A DNA stretch of 55,873 nucleotides from JAVBNO01 sp031551485 (GTDB taxonomy: Bacteria > Bacillota > Clostridia > Oscillospirales > Ruminococcaceae): contig JAVBNO010000008.1 in the NCBI GenBank assembly GCA_031551485.1, positions 1-55,873 on the forward strand. The letters are read 5' to 3'. The position numbers and the translations under genes were made by a program. The notes under the pieces were generated by a model, which worked only from the letters and a program-made list of their open reading frames with translations, had not been told where the DNA came from and made no database searches. Below are positions 1 to 7,959 of the stretch, piece after piece (position 1 is the first letter of the stretch; each line of letters begins with the position of its first letter).

Positions 1-12
1 AAAGAGAAAAAG

Positions 13-205
13 TGTTGGTGCCAATATCAAATCAAAATACGGCAGATGTACAGCCGCACCGGCAAGAATGCAGCCTGTCGCTTATACCGGACCGGCCCAT
101 CCTTCTTGGCGCAAAAGGCATGCAAAACTATAGGCGCGCAGTACACGCTTGGCCTATGGGGAGACCTATTTTGGCACTGTTCTGGGGGTGCAGGGTGAAG
201 AAGAA
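13..205. repeat. Dispersed hairpin repeat, short copy A
   Basis: A diverged copy of the element present twice at 14506-15012. Shared blocks in the same order are a CCRATATMAA start, CCTGTCGCT, ACCGG, TTGGCGCAAAA, ATGCAAAA, GCGCAG, CTATGGGG, GGGGTGC and an AAGAA end. It lacks the roughly 52-bp second hairpin module found in copies B and C. It ends about 130 bp before folT. An 81-codon open frame crosses it, but the frame follows the repeat rather than any protein family I know, so I treat the DNA as non-coding. Confidence 0.65.
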
Positions 206-270
206 AGCCAATTGCCTCACACATCTGCCGGATTGTGATTGTATAAGCGCTGTTTAGGCGTAGTTTGTTA

Positions 271-299
271 TTGTGTAATGAGTTCTTATATTGTATAAT
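271..299 (+). promoter_or_regulatory. Candidate sigma-A promoter of folT
   Basis: TTGTGT at 271-276, a 17-bp spacer and a perfect TATAAT at 294-299. The expected transcription start is near 306, about 29 bp before the ATG at 335. The -35 box matches only moderately. I see no folate (THF) riboswitch core in this short leader. Confidence 0.5.
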
Positions 300-334
300 C
301 GAATTCGGCTATTTTGACAAACGGATGTGGGATC

Positions 335-907
335 ATGAAAGAAACAAGTTCGCGCAGTCATCTGCGCAAATTGGTGATGGCAGGCTTATTTATCGCATTG
401 GATATTGTGTTCACCCGGTTTTTCTCGGTGATGGTGCTGGGGGTCGAACGGGTGAGCTTGCAATTTTTACCCTATACCATATGCGGCTATATGTTGGGGC
501 CTGTGTGGACGATGGCGGCGGCCATGGTGGGGGATATTTTGGGCATGATGATCAACTCCGCCGGGCTGGCGTATTTCCCGGGGTTTACGGTAAGCGCCGG
601 ACTGCGGGGGCTTATCTACGGGCTGTTTTTGTACCAGAAGCCGCCCAGCATCAAACGGGCCATCGGCAGTGAGGCTGTGGCAGGCATTGGCGTCAGTTTG
701 CTGCTCAATTCAGTCTGGCTGTCCATCTACTACGGCAAGGCGTTTTGGGGGTTGCTGGTGACCAAGGCGCCCATCCGGCTGCTGATGATTCCAGTGGCGG
801 GGTATATTACCTATCTGGTCATCAGCGGGCTGCGCAAAGCGTTGCACCCAGTGTCCGAAACACACAAGGACATGAATAAGAATGACGAAAAAAAAGGCTC
901 CGATTAA
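335..907 (+). CDS. folT: Folate ECF transporter S component (FolT)
   Basis: Integral membrane substrate-binding subunit of an energy-coupling factor importer, probably for folates. About 190 residues with five or six hydrophobic segments. The N-terminal basic stretch, the LVMAGLFIALDIVFTRF first helix and the GxMLGPVWTMAAAMVGDILG loop are typical of the FolT family. An upstream TTG at 314 is in frame, but the ATG at 335 is preferred because the region ahead of it is not conserved-looking. The energising ATPases and T subunit are not in the window, as usual for group II ECF systems where S components are scattered. The gene ends at a bidirectional terminator shared with convergent glmS. Substrate assignment rests on family resemblance only. 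Confidence 0.85.
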   Translation: MKETSSRSHLRKLVMAGLFIALDIVFTRFFSVMVLGVERVSLQFLPYTICGYMLGPVWTMAAAMVGDILGMMINSAGLAYFPGFTVSAGLRGLIYGLFLYQKPPSIKRAIGSEAVAGIGVSLLLNSVWLSIYYGKAFWGLLVTKAPIRLLMIPVAGYITYLVISGLRKALHPVSETHKDMNKNDEKKGSD

Positions 908-915
908 TCGGAGCC
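896..915. terminator. Bidirectional terminator between folT and glmS
   Basis: A perfect 20-bp palindrome (GGCTCCGATT and its complement) flanked by an A-run on the left and TTTT on the right, so it can end both folT (plus) and glmS (minus). It overlaps the last codons of folT. Confidence 0.85.
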
Positions 916-926
916 TTTTACGTTGT

Positions 927-2747
927 TTATTCCACGGTGACCGATTTCGCCAGATTGCGGGGTTTATCCACGTCGCAGCCACGCAGTGTGGCGGCATAGT
1001 AGGCCAACAGCTGCAAAAGCACAATGGCCAGACTGGGCATCATCTGATCATTGACCGCGGGCAGGCGGATGATCTGGTCGTAACAGGTGGGGTCCACCTC
1101 AAACCCATCTTTGGCAATGACAAGGACTTTGCCGCCCCGGGCCTTAACCTCTTTAATGTTGCTGACCATTTTGGGCAGCAACGCTGTCTGAGTGGCCAGG
1201 GCGATGATGGGCACATGTTCCTCAATGAGAGAGATGGGGCCGTGTTTGAGCTCGCCGGCGGCGTAAGCCTCACAATGGATGTAAGAGACCTCTTTAAGCT
1301 TGAGGGAGGCCTCCATCACCAAGGCGTAGTCAATGCCCCGGCCGAGGAAGAACAGACTTTGGATGTCGGCCAGATTGGCGGCATAGGCCTTGATTTCGTC
1401 GGAAAGGGCGAGTACGTCGGGAATCCCTTCAATGACGTGCAGCAGGCCGGTCATGGCGCCTTTGGCCTCGGGCGCCGCCAGCGCGCCGCGCTCCAGTCCC
1501 GCTTTAACAGCCAACATGAACATTAAAGCAACCTGTACCGAATACGCTTTTGTACTGGCTACGGCAATTTCGGGTCCGGCATAGGTGTAGATGCAGTGGT
1601 CAGCCTCGCGGGCAATAGAGGAACCGGACACATTGACGACTGCCAGTGTGGGAACCCCCGCTTTTTTGCATAGGCGCAAAGCGGCCAACGTATCGGCGGT
1701 TTCGCCGGACTGGGAAATGATGATGCAAAGCTGGTCTTTTTGCAATAGGGGGTTGCGATAACGGAATTCGGAGGAAATATCCACTTCCACGGGCAGCTTG
1801 GCAAGCCCTTCGAAAAAGTGGCGGGCCAGCATGCCCGCATGCATCGCGGTACCGCAGGCGACAATATACAGCTTGGAAATATTCGTGAAAAAGCCCTCGG
1901 CCAGGCCGCTTTCGGTAAAGTCGGGCAGACCATCCGAAAGGCGGGGGGAGACGGTGGCGTGCAGGGCGGTAGGCTGCTCGTGAATTTCTTTGAGCATAAA
2001 GTGGTCGTAACCGCCCTTTTGCGCCTGGGCAATATCCCAGGTGGCGGTAAGCACCGGCTTTTGGACAGGCGTTAGGTCAGAAGCATAAATGGCGACGCCA
2101 TCGGAGGCGACCACAGCAATTTCGCCTTCTTCCAGCAGGTGATAGCGGCGGGTATACTGCAGTACGGCGGGCATGTCGGAAGCAAAAAAGTTTTCGCCTT
2201 CGCCCAGGGCAACAATGAGCGGACTGTCCTTGCGCACGCCATAAATACGATCGGGAAAATCGGTAAAAAGGATGGCAAAGGCATAAGAGCCTTCAATCTG
2301 CTTCAAGGCTTTGGCAATGGCGGCCAGGGGGTCGCCGTCGTAATAATAGTCGATTAAGTAAACGGCGGTTTCGGTGTCGGTTTGGGAAAGGAAAGTATAA
2401 CCCTTTTCCGTCAAAAACGCTTTCAGTTTGGTGTAGTTTTCAATGATACCGTTGTGCACCAAAGCGACTTTGGGGGTGCAGTGGGGGTGGGAGTTAACAT
2501 CGTTGGGTTCACCATGGGTGGCCCAACGAGTGTGACCGATGCCCACATGACCGGTGGGTTTTTGCTTTTCCACCAACGCCTCCAGGTCGGCCAAGCGGCC
2601 CTTTGTCTTTACTGCAGTGATGGCGCCGCTTTCGCCGCAGACGGCGATACCGGCGGAATCGTAACCGCGGTATTCCAAATTCTTAAGGCCTTCCACAAGA
2701 ACGGCCGGGGCACTTTTTGCCCCGGTATAGCCAATAATTCCACACAT
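927..2747 (-). CDS. glmS: Glutamine--fructose-6-phosphate aminotransferase (isomerizing)
   Basis: Makes glucosamine-6-phosphate from fructose-6-phosphate and glutamine, the first step toward UDP-GlcNAc and peptidoglycan. 606 residues, the usual family length. It begins MCGIIGYTG, where Cys2 becomes the N-terminal nucleophile of the class II glutamine amidotransferase domain (about 1-220). Two SIS domains follow (about 285-420 and 455-590), with the sugar-site sequence SQSGETADT and the C-terminal KPRNLAKSVTVE signature. A GGAG ribosome binding site lies at 2757-2760, nine bases ahead of the ATG. Its leader holds an intact glmS ribozyme (2806-2970), so the product GlcN6P should trigger self-cleavage of the mRNA and shut the gene off. 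murC lies upstream on the same strand, giving a local cell-wall cluster. Confidence 0.98.
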   Translation of the reverse strand: MCGIIGYTGAKSAPAVLVEGLKNLEYRGYDSAGIAVCGESGAITAVKTKGRLADLEALVEKQKPTGHVGIGHTRWATHGEPNDVNSHPHCTPKVALVHNGIIENYTKLKAFLTEKGYTFLSQTDTETAVYLIDYYYDGDPLAAIAKALKQIEGSYAFAILFTDFPDRIYGVRKDSPLIVALGEGENFFASDMPAVLQYTRRYHLLEEGEIAVVASDGVAIYASDLTPVQKPVLTATWDIAQAQKGGYDHFMLKEIHEQPTALHATVSPRLSDGLPDFTESGLAEGFFTNISKLYIVACGTAMHAGMLARHFFEGLAKLPVEVDISSEFRYRNPLLQKDQLCIIISQSGETADTLAALRLCKKAGVPTLAVVNVSGSSIAREADHCIYTYAGPEIAVASTKAYSVQVALMFMLAVKAGLERGALAAPEAKGAMTGLLHVIEGIPDVLALSDEIKAYAANLADIQSLFFLGRGIDYALVMEASLKLKEVSYIHCEAYAAGELKHGPISLIEEHVPIIALATQTALLPKMVSNIKEVKARGGKVLVIAKDGFEVDPTCYDQIIRLPAVNDQMMPSLAIVLLQLLAYYAATLRGCDVDKPRNLAKSVTVE

Positions 2748-2805
2748 ATATGTAAACTCCAGTCAATTCATAAAATTGGTTTGGGAATTGCCGTTTCCTC
2801 TTTTT

Positions 2806-2970
2806 GCACGATTTTGTTCCACAGTTGCCCGTGGGCTTTGTGCGTGCAATGACGCCCAGAGGAATGGGCGGGGAGGCACCCGCCGAATGCTTCGATTTTG
2901 GAAATCCGGATGCCACCGGCATTTCCTCTTTTCCTCCCACCTCGTCCACCGCCGCAGCGGTGCAGGCGCT
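2806..2970 (-). ncRNA. glmS ribozyme (GlcN6P-activated self-cleaving riboswitch)
   Basis: Read on the minus strand, the segment begins with A-GCGCC (A at 2970, cleavage expected between 2970 and 2969). It continues through the conserved GGACGAGG, AATCGAAGCATTCGGCGGG and TGCCTCCCCGCC blocks. It closes with a P4-like stem whose GCACG pairs with CGTGC (plus-strand 2806-2810). These blocks occur in the order and spacing of the glmS ribozyme class. It sits about 58 bases upstream of the glmS start codon. The family activates RNA cleavage on binding glucosamine-6-phosphate and the cleaved mRNA is degraded. Every core element I know is present, so it should be active. Confidence 0.93.
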
Positions 2971-3143
2971 TTTTTGTTTATTTTTTAAACATTCTCATCT
3001 CCTTTCATCCATTCAGCTATGTCGGGCATCCCTCCTTTTCATTTAGTATATCACGCGAATGATAAAGAATTTTGTCGGGTTATCCCGGCAATAACGGCTT
3101 TCATGGCTTTTGATTTGGGTCGAGTTCAAGCCATGTTTTGCGC

Positions 3144-4508
3144 TTATTTTTGCAGCATCAACTTGGCGCATTTATAAATATCGCCGCAGCCCAAAGTGAG
3201 GACAAGGTCGCCGGGCTGCACATGGGCCACCACATAATCGGCAATTTCCGCAAAGGTGGGGAACCAGGCGCTGCCGGGAATTTTGGCAGCCAGGTCTTTG
3301 GTGTAAATGTTGTAGGTGTTAACCTCCCGGGCGCCCATAATTTCAGACATCACCACTTTATCCGCAATTGCCAGACTGGTTGCAAAGTCGTCCAGCAACA
3401 GGGCCGTACGGGAATAGGTGAACGGTTGAAAAACAGCCCAAACTTGACGAAAGGGCATCTCTTTGGCCGTTTTCAAGGTGGCAGCCAGCTCGGCGGGATG
3501 GTGGGCGTAATCGTCGGCAATGGTGGCGCCGTTCACTTCACCCAGCACTTCAAACCGGCGGCCGGCCCCACGAAAACCGGTAGCGTTTTTGGCGGCATCG
3601 GCAGGGGAAACCCCCAGTACGACGGCGGCCGTTAAAGCCGCCAGAGCATTGCAGACGTTGTGTTCGCCGGGAATAGATAGGGTGACTTCACACAATTTTT
3701 GACCTTTGTGCATCCAGTCAAAAGAGCAGCGCACGCCGGGATGATGAACAATATTTTGGGCATAGTAGTCATTAGATTGCCCGAGGCCGAAAGTAATGAC
3801 CACTTTGCCGGTCTCGGCAATGCCATCTACCGCTCGCATCGAATTGTCATCGTCACCGTTGACGATGACAGTACGGCTGGTAAGGGCGGCAAATTGATGA
3901 AAAGAGGCAATGACGTTATCCAGCGTGCCGAAATAATCCAAGTGGTCGGCGTCCACATTGAGAATGAGGGAAAGGGCAGGCTGCAAATCCAGAAAAGTAT
4001 CCTTAAATTCGCAGGCTTCCACCACCATCAGGTCACTTTTCCCCGCCCGGCCGTTGCCGCCGATGAGGGGCAGCTTGCCTCCGATGACAGCGGAGGGGTC
4101 AAGACCAGACTCCAGCAAAATCTGGGTAAGAAGGGCGGTGGTGGTGGTTTTGCCGTGGGTGCCGGAAACACAAACGCAATTTTCAAAGCGTCCGGTGACC
4201 ACCCCCAACATGGTCGCCCGTTCCCAAACGGGAATCCCTTTTTGACGGGCTGCCAGCAGCTCCACATTATCGGGCAGAAGAGCGGCTGTATAGACAACCA
4301 TATCGGCGTCGCCAATGTTGTCGGCGCTATGGCCCAGAACGACCAGAATGCCCATTTGGCGCTCCAGCTCCAGGGTGTCACTTTCATTATTATCGCTGCC
4401 GGTAATTTGGTAACCCCAGGCATGCAAAATTTGCACCAGTGGAAATGTACCCGAACCACCGATACCGATAAAATGGATATGTTTGACCTCTGACGGAATT
4501 TGTCTCAT
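3144..4508 (-). CDS. murC: UDP-N-acetylmuramate--L-alanine ligase
   Basis: Cytoplasmic ATP-dependent ligase that adds the first L-alanine to UDP-MurNAc in peptidoglycan synthesis. 454 residues. The N-terminal Rossmann-like domain has HFIGIGGSG. The central Mur ligase domain has the ATP loop GTHGKTTTT near residue 115 and the NVDADHLDYFG segment. The C-terminal domain has DDYAHHPAE and FQPFTYSRT. The ATG at 4508 follows a GGGGTG ribosome binding site. It lies upstream of glmS on the same strand, but 174 bp plus the ribozyme leader separate them, so the two are likely separate transcription units. I see no strong terminator between murC and the ribozyme. Confidence 0.97.
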   Translation of the reverse strand: MRQIPSEVKHIHFIGIGGSGTFPLVQILHAWGYQITGSDNNESDTLELERQMGILVVLGHSADNIGDADMVVYTAALLPDNVELLAARQKGIPVWERATMLGVVTGRFENCVCVSGTHGKTTTTALLTQILLESGLDPSAVIGGKLPLIGGNGRAGKSDLMVVEACEFKDTFLDLQPALSLILNVDADHLDYFGTLDNVIASFHQFAALTSRTVIVNGDDDNSMRAVDGIAETGKVVITFGLGQSNDYYAQNIVHHPGVRCSFDWMHKGQKLCEVTLSIPGEHNVCNALAALTAAVVLGVSPADAAKNATGFRGAGRRFEVLGEVNGATIADDYAHHPAELAATLKTAKEMPFRQVWAVFQPFTYSRTALLLDDFATSLAIADKVVMSEIMGAREVNTYNIYTKDLAAKIPGSAWFPTFAEIADYVVAHVQPGDLVLTLGCGDIYKCAKLMLQK

Positions 4509-4789
4509 CTAACGAGCACCCCAAATCAGGTATTTAATCCCCCCAAAATGGCTGGAGGCACAATGTCTGTGAAAAGCTTTTGGTAACGTATGTTATATAC
4601 ATTGCCGCCGTATCTATATTATGCTACTCTACAGTTTACTCAACTATTATATTGTTTTTGCCTCGGGAAATAAACACTTTTTGTAAAAAAAATACCTGAC
4701 TACCCGAAGTTAGTTGTATATCAGTGTACCCGTCGCCAAATAATACTAATGTACCACACCGCAGGAAGACTTCGCTTTAGGAGGCGGCT

Positions 4790-5122
4790 ATGAACATTAC
4801 AGATATTCGAATTCGCAGAACGTACCAAAATACCAGGCTAAAAGCCCTTGTCTCTGTCACAGTGGACAACGACCTGGCGGTGCACGACATTAAGATTGTA
4901 GAAGGGCCGGAACGGCTTTTTGTCGCCATGCCCAGCCGGAAAGATGAAAACGGAACTTTCCGGGACATTGTGCATCCCATTACGCCGGATGCACGCAAAG
5001 CGCTGGAGTCTGAAATCCTGGATATTTACCATCGGTATATCGATACGCTGAACGCCACCCAGCACATGGAGGACGCGGCGGAAGGGGAAGCGGGCGACCC
5101 TCATACAGAGCCTGAAAATTAA
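4790..5122 (+). CDS. spoVG: Septation/sporulation regulator SpoVG
   Basis: Small RNA- or DNA-binding regulator that affects septation, sporulation and virulence genes in Firmicutes. 110 residues. It starts MNITDIRIRR and carries the highly conserved core with VEGPERLFVAMPSRK and FRDIVHPI, followed by a short acidic tail (EDAAEGEAGDPHTEPEN) that is variable in the family. A strong AGGAGG lies about seven bases ahead of the ATG. It is monocistronic: a strong terminator follows at 5140. I looked for the SigH promoter known from Bacillus spoVG in the 280 bp upstream and could not recognise one. Confidence 0.95.
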   Translation: MNITDIRIRRTYQNTRLKALVSVTVDNDLAVHDIKIVEGPERLFVAMPSRKDENGTFRDIVHPITPDARKALESEILDIYHRYIDTLNATQHMEDAAEGEAGDPHTEPEN

Positions 5123-5139
5123 ACAGCAGTTGCAACTGT

Positions 5140-5170
5140 GATGCCGCGAATGATTCGCGGCATCTTTTTT
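5140..5170 (+). terminator. Rho-independent terminator of spoVG
   Basis: An 11-bp perfect stem (GATGCCGCGAA) with a TGA loop, followed by six T. It lies 17 bp after the spoVG stop codon. Confidence 0.95.
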
Positions 5171-5300
5171 GTGTGCGATTTGCACTAAAGAGATAGCGCC
5201 CTCATAGGATATAGTACCCAATTTTGCAAGGAATCGAAAGCGTTTTGCGCTCTTTGTCATTTACCGGGTAGGTTATGAAAAATCCTATGGGGGTATTTCT

Positions 5301-6182
5301 ATGTTTAAAGAAATTGTGACTGTCATTGGCGGGGATTTGCGCCAGGCCCATGTTGCCAACCGTTTGGCAGCGGAGGGGTATCGGGTAAGGGCGCTGCTTT
5401 TTGACGAAGACACCATCCTGACACCGGGTGTAGAGGTGGTGGCGTCGCCGGATGCGGCTCTTTTGCAGGCGGAGGTAGTCATTTTGCCGTTGCCGCTAAG
5501 CGCGGATGAAGTACATATCAACGCACCATTTTCCCGCAAAAAACTGCGCATGATCGACTGTTTTGGGCTGATCCCCTGCGACGCCCTTGTGCTGGCGGGC
5601 CGGGTGACCTCCCAAATTGCCAATATAGCGGCCGGATACGGCATTGAGCTGGTGGATTATCTGGAGCGGGAAGAGCTGGCGGTGTTAAACGCGGTACCCA
5701 CCTGCGAAGGGGCTATCGCCATTGCCATGCAGGAACGGGCCACCACTATTTTTGGAAGCAAGGTGCTGATTGCCGGTTTTGGCCGCATTGGCAAAGTAAT
5801 GGCACGGGTGCTTGTGGCCATGGGCGCTCAGGTGACAGTGGCGGCGCGGCGGCACAGCGATTTGGCCTGGGCGCAAATTTTGGGGTGCAAGGCGGTGGAT
5901 ATGGCCGACCTTGCCAAAGTGGTAAGCCAAGTGGAACTCATTTTTAACACGGTGCCTTTCCATGTGTTTACCGAGGCTGTTTTAACTTCTTTCAAACCGG
6001 AATGCCTCTATATCGACCTGGCCTCCAAACCCGGGGGTGTCGATTTCGGCATGGCCAAGGATTTAGGCATCAAGGCCATTTGGGCTCTTTCTCTGCCCGG
6101 CAAAGTGGCGCCTATTTCCGCCGGCGAGATTATTAAAGACACCATTATGAACGTGATGGAAGAGAGGAGGAAAAAAACATGA
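5301..6182 (+). CDS. dpaA: Dipicolinate synthase subunit A
   Basis: Forms dipicolinic acid (the calcium chelate of the spore core) from dihydrodipicolinate together with subunit B; acts in the mother cell during sporulation. 293 residues. The N-terminal half carries the family start VIGGDLRQAHVANRLA and the NAVPTCEGAIAIAMQ segment. The C-terminal half is a Rossmann domain with VLIAGFGRIGKVMARVL (GxGxxG, about residue 154). It is close to the D-isomer hydroxyacid dehydrogenase fold. A GGGGGT ribosome binding site precedes the ATG. The stop codon overlaps the start of dpaB (ATGA), indicating translational coupling. I expect mother-cell sigma factor control, but no such promoter was identified. 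Confidence 0.95.
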   Translation: MFKEIVTVIGGDLRQAHVANRLAAEGYRVRALLFDEDTILTPGVEVVASPDAALLQAEVVILPLPLSADEVHINAPFSRKKLRMIDCFGLIPCDALVLAGRVTSQIANIAAGYGIELVDYLEREELAVLNAVPTCEGAIAIAMQERATTIFGSKVLIAGFGRIGKVMARVLVAMGAQVTVAARRHSDLAWAQILGCKAVDMADLAKVVSQVELIFNTVPFHVFTEAVLTSFKPECLYIDLASKPGGVDFGMAKDLGIKAIWALSLPGKVAPISAGEIIKDTIMNVMEERRKKT

Positions 6183-6757
6183 CAACCGTGAAAGCGGGCT
6201 TTGCCTTTTGTGGCTCCTTTTGCACGTTTGAAAGCGCGTTCACTGCGCTGGAATCGCTGCAAAAACTGGGTTGGGATCTGTACCCCATTATGTCGGAGTT
6301 CGCCTACGAAACGGACACCCGATTTGGCAAAGCCGAAGAACACCGCCGGCATATGGCCGAGGTGTGCGGGCGGGATGTGATCCATCGCATCAGCGACGCC
6401 GAACCCATCGGACCCAAAAAAATGTTTGATATACTCATTGTTGCGCCCTGCACCGGCAACACCCTTGGCAAGCTGGCAGGGGGGATTACCGATACAGCCG
6501 TTACCATGGCAACCAAGTCCCATCTGCGCAACCAACGACCGGTGTTGCTTGCCGTTTCCACCAACGACGCCCTTTTGGCTTCGGCGGGGAACATTGGCAA
6601 ACTTTTGGGGCGCAAACATTTTTACTTTGTGCCCATGGGCCAGGACGCGCCAGAAAGCAAACCCAACTCAATGGTCGCGAAATTTGACCTGCTGGCCGAG
6701 GCGGCCGCCAATGCCCTTGTGGGCAAGCAGATGCAACCCGTTTTTGCAGGCAAATGA
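6179..6757 (+). CDS. dpaB: Dipicolinate synthase subunit B
   Basis: Flavoprotein partner of DpaA in dipicolinic acid synthesis. 192 residues with the flavoprotein (HFCD) fold: an N-terminal GFAFCGSFCTFE nucleotide-binding start and the LIVAPCTGNTLGKLAGGITD segment typical of this family, then PVLLAVSTNDALLASAGNIGKL. The ATG overlaps the dpaA stop by 4 bp, and an AGAGAGGAGG ribosome binding site lies inside the end of dpaA. The presence of both subunits shows the organism makes heat-resistant endospores using the classic DpaAB route rather than the EtfA-dependent route of some clostridia. Confidence 0.95.
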   Translation: MTTVKAGFAFCGSFCTFESAFTALESLQKLGWDLYPIMSEFAYETDTRFGKAEEHRRHMAEVCGRDVIHRISDAEPIGPKKMFDILIVAPCTGNTLGKLAGGITDTAVTMATKSHLRNQRPVLLAVSTNDALLASAGNIGKLLGRKHFYFVPMGQDAPESKPNSMVAKFDLLAEAAANALVGKQMQPVFAGK

Positions 6758-6842
6758 ATGAAGCGTTGCTTGATCTCTTTTGCCTGTGCATAGACTCCTG
6801 CAAATTGCTGCTGTCAGCATTTTAATTGTGAATGAAGAAATC

Positions 6843-6881
6843 GCCCCTTTTGCAGCTAAATGACTGCCCGGGGGGCTTTTT
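6843..6881 (+). terminator. Probable terminator of dpaAB
   Basis: GCCCC pairs with GGGGC, with an inner GCAG/CTGC stem, followed by TTTTT. It lies about 85 bp after dpaB. The rest of the 293-bp gap before the next gene is AT-rich with no recognised site. Confidence 0.55.
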
Positions 6882-7050
6882 GTTTGAAGGAAAATTTGCA
6901 TTTGCCATTGATTTGTAGCGGCGAAAAGGGTAAAATATGCAATGGAACCGTCATTGTTTGCAGGGCGAAGTGAAAGCTCCTGCAAATTAATTTTTTATTG
7001 AATGAGATCTTCAAAAGTTCATTGACGTTGCAGTAAGGAGGCAGGACGAC

Positions 7051-7959
7051 TTGAAAGATTTTTTGGCGCAAATTGCGGACAGTTTGCCGGAATATTCCAA
7101 GGGGCAGAAAATGATTGCCCGTTATTTGCTTAATCATTACGACAAAGCCGCGTTTATGACGGCGTCCCGCCTGGGCATGGCGGTGGGCGTCAGCGAGTCG
7201 ACAGTGGTACGGTTTGCCATGGAGGTAGGCTTTGAGGGATACCCCCAGTTGCAGCGGTGTTTGCAGGAACTTATCCGCAACCGGCTGACCTCGGTGCAGC
7301 GCATGGAAGTGACCAGCGACCAAATCGGCACCACCGATGTGCTGACCAAGGTATTAAATTTGGATATTGAGAAAATTCGCCGCACGCTGGAGGAGACATC
7401 CCGGTCCAATTTTGACAAAGCGGTAGACCGTCTTTTGACAGCCAAGAATATTTACATTCTTGGGGTGCGCAGCTCGTCGGCGCTGGCCCAGTTCCTCAGC
7501 TTTTATTTCCAGCAGATTTTTGAGAACGTGCGGTTGGTAAACACCACCAGCACCAGCGAAATGTTCGAGCAGCTTTTGCGCATTGGCAAAGATGATGTAT
7601 TTATCGGTATCAGCTTTCCCCGCTACTCCCAACGGACAGCCAAGGCGGCGCATTTTGCCCACAATCACGGGGCGGGTGTCATTGCCATTACCGATTCCCA
7701 AGAGTCACCTGTGGCTAAAAATGCCGATTATATGTTGTTGGCCCGCAGCGACATGGCCTCTTTTGTGGATTCGCTGGTGGCGCCGCTAAGCCTGATCAAT
7801 GCGCTGATCGTGGCTGTCGGGCTGCGTAAGCGGGAGGAGATTGAAGCGGTCTATTCCCAATTGGAAACCATTTGGGACGACTATAACGTCTACGAAAAAA
7901 GCGATGCGATGCCCGGAGAAGCGCCACCGACCACAGTCCGCGAGGATCACAATGGCTGA
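7051..7959 (+). CDS. MurR/RpiR family transcriptional regulator
   Basis: Sugar-phosphate-responsive regulator. 302 residues: an N-terminal helix-turn-helix of the RpiR type (about 1-77, with ASRLGMAVGVSESTVVRFAMEVGFEGYPQLQ) and a C-terminal SIS sugar-isomerase domain (about 125-255, with ILGVRSSSALAQFLSF and GISFPRYSQRT). The start is a TTG placed nine bases after a clear AAGGAGG; no ATG fits. It overlaps the next gene by 8 bp. Members usually control amino-sugar or MurNAc catabolism, but no such target is adjacent, so its regulon is unknown. The odd pairing with a flavoprotein and cmk is common gene order in related clostridia as far as I recall. Confidence 0.9.
   Translation: MKDFLAQIADSLPEYSKGQKMIARYLLNHYDKAAFMTASRLGMAVGVSESTVVRFAMEVGFEGYPQLQRCLQELIRNRLTSVQRMEVTSDQIGTTDVLTKVLNLDIEKIRRTLEETSRSNFDKAVDRLLTAKNIYILGVRSSSALAQFLSFYFQQIFENVRLVNTTSTSEMFEQLLRIGKDDVFIGISFPRYSQRTAKAAHFAHNHGAGVIAITDSQESPVAKNADYMLLARSDMASFVDSLVAPLSLINALIVAVGLRKREEIEAVYSQLETIWDDYNVYEKSDAMPGEAPPTTVREDHNG

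Noticed and set aside
2985..3029. A 14-codon frame upstream of the glmS ribozyme (minus strand), next to AAGGAGG
   Set aside because: Only one base separates GGAGGG from the ATG, too close for normal initiation; a second tiny frame overlaps it. Most likely chance in an A/G-rich leader.
3699..4493. A 264-codon open frame on the plus strand antisense to murC
   Set aside because: It lies wholly opposite a clear murC gene and has no domain-like sequence; a shadow of murC codon bias.
4509..4789. SigH promoter and other sites ahead of spoVG
   Set aside because: I compared the region with the known SigH pattern and with TTGACA/TATAAT and found no convincing pair.
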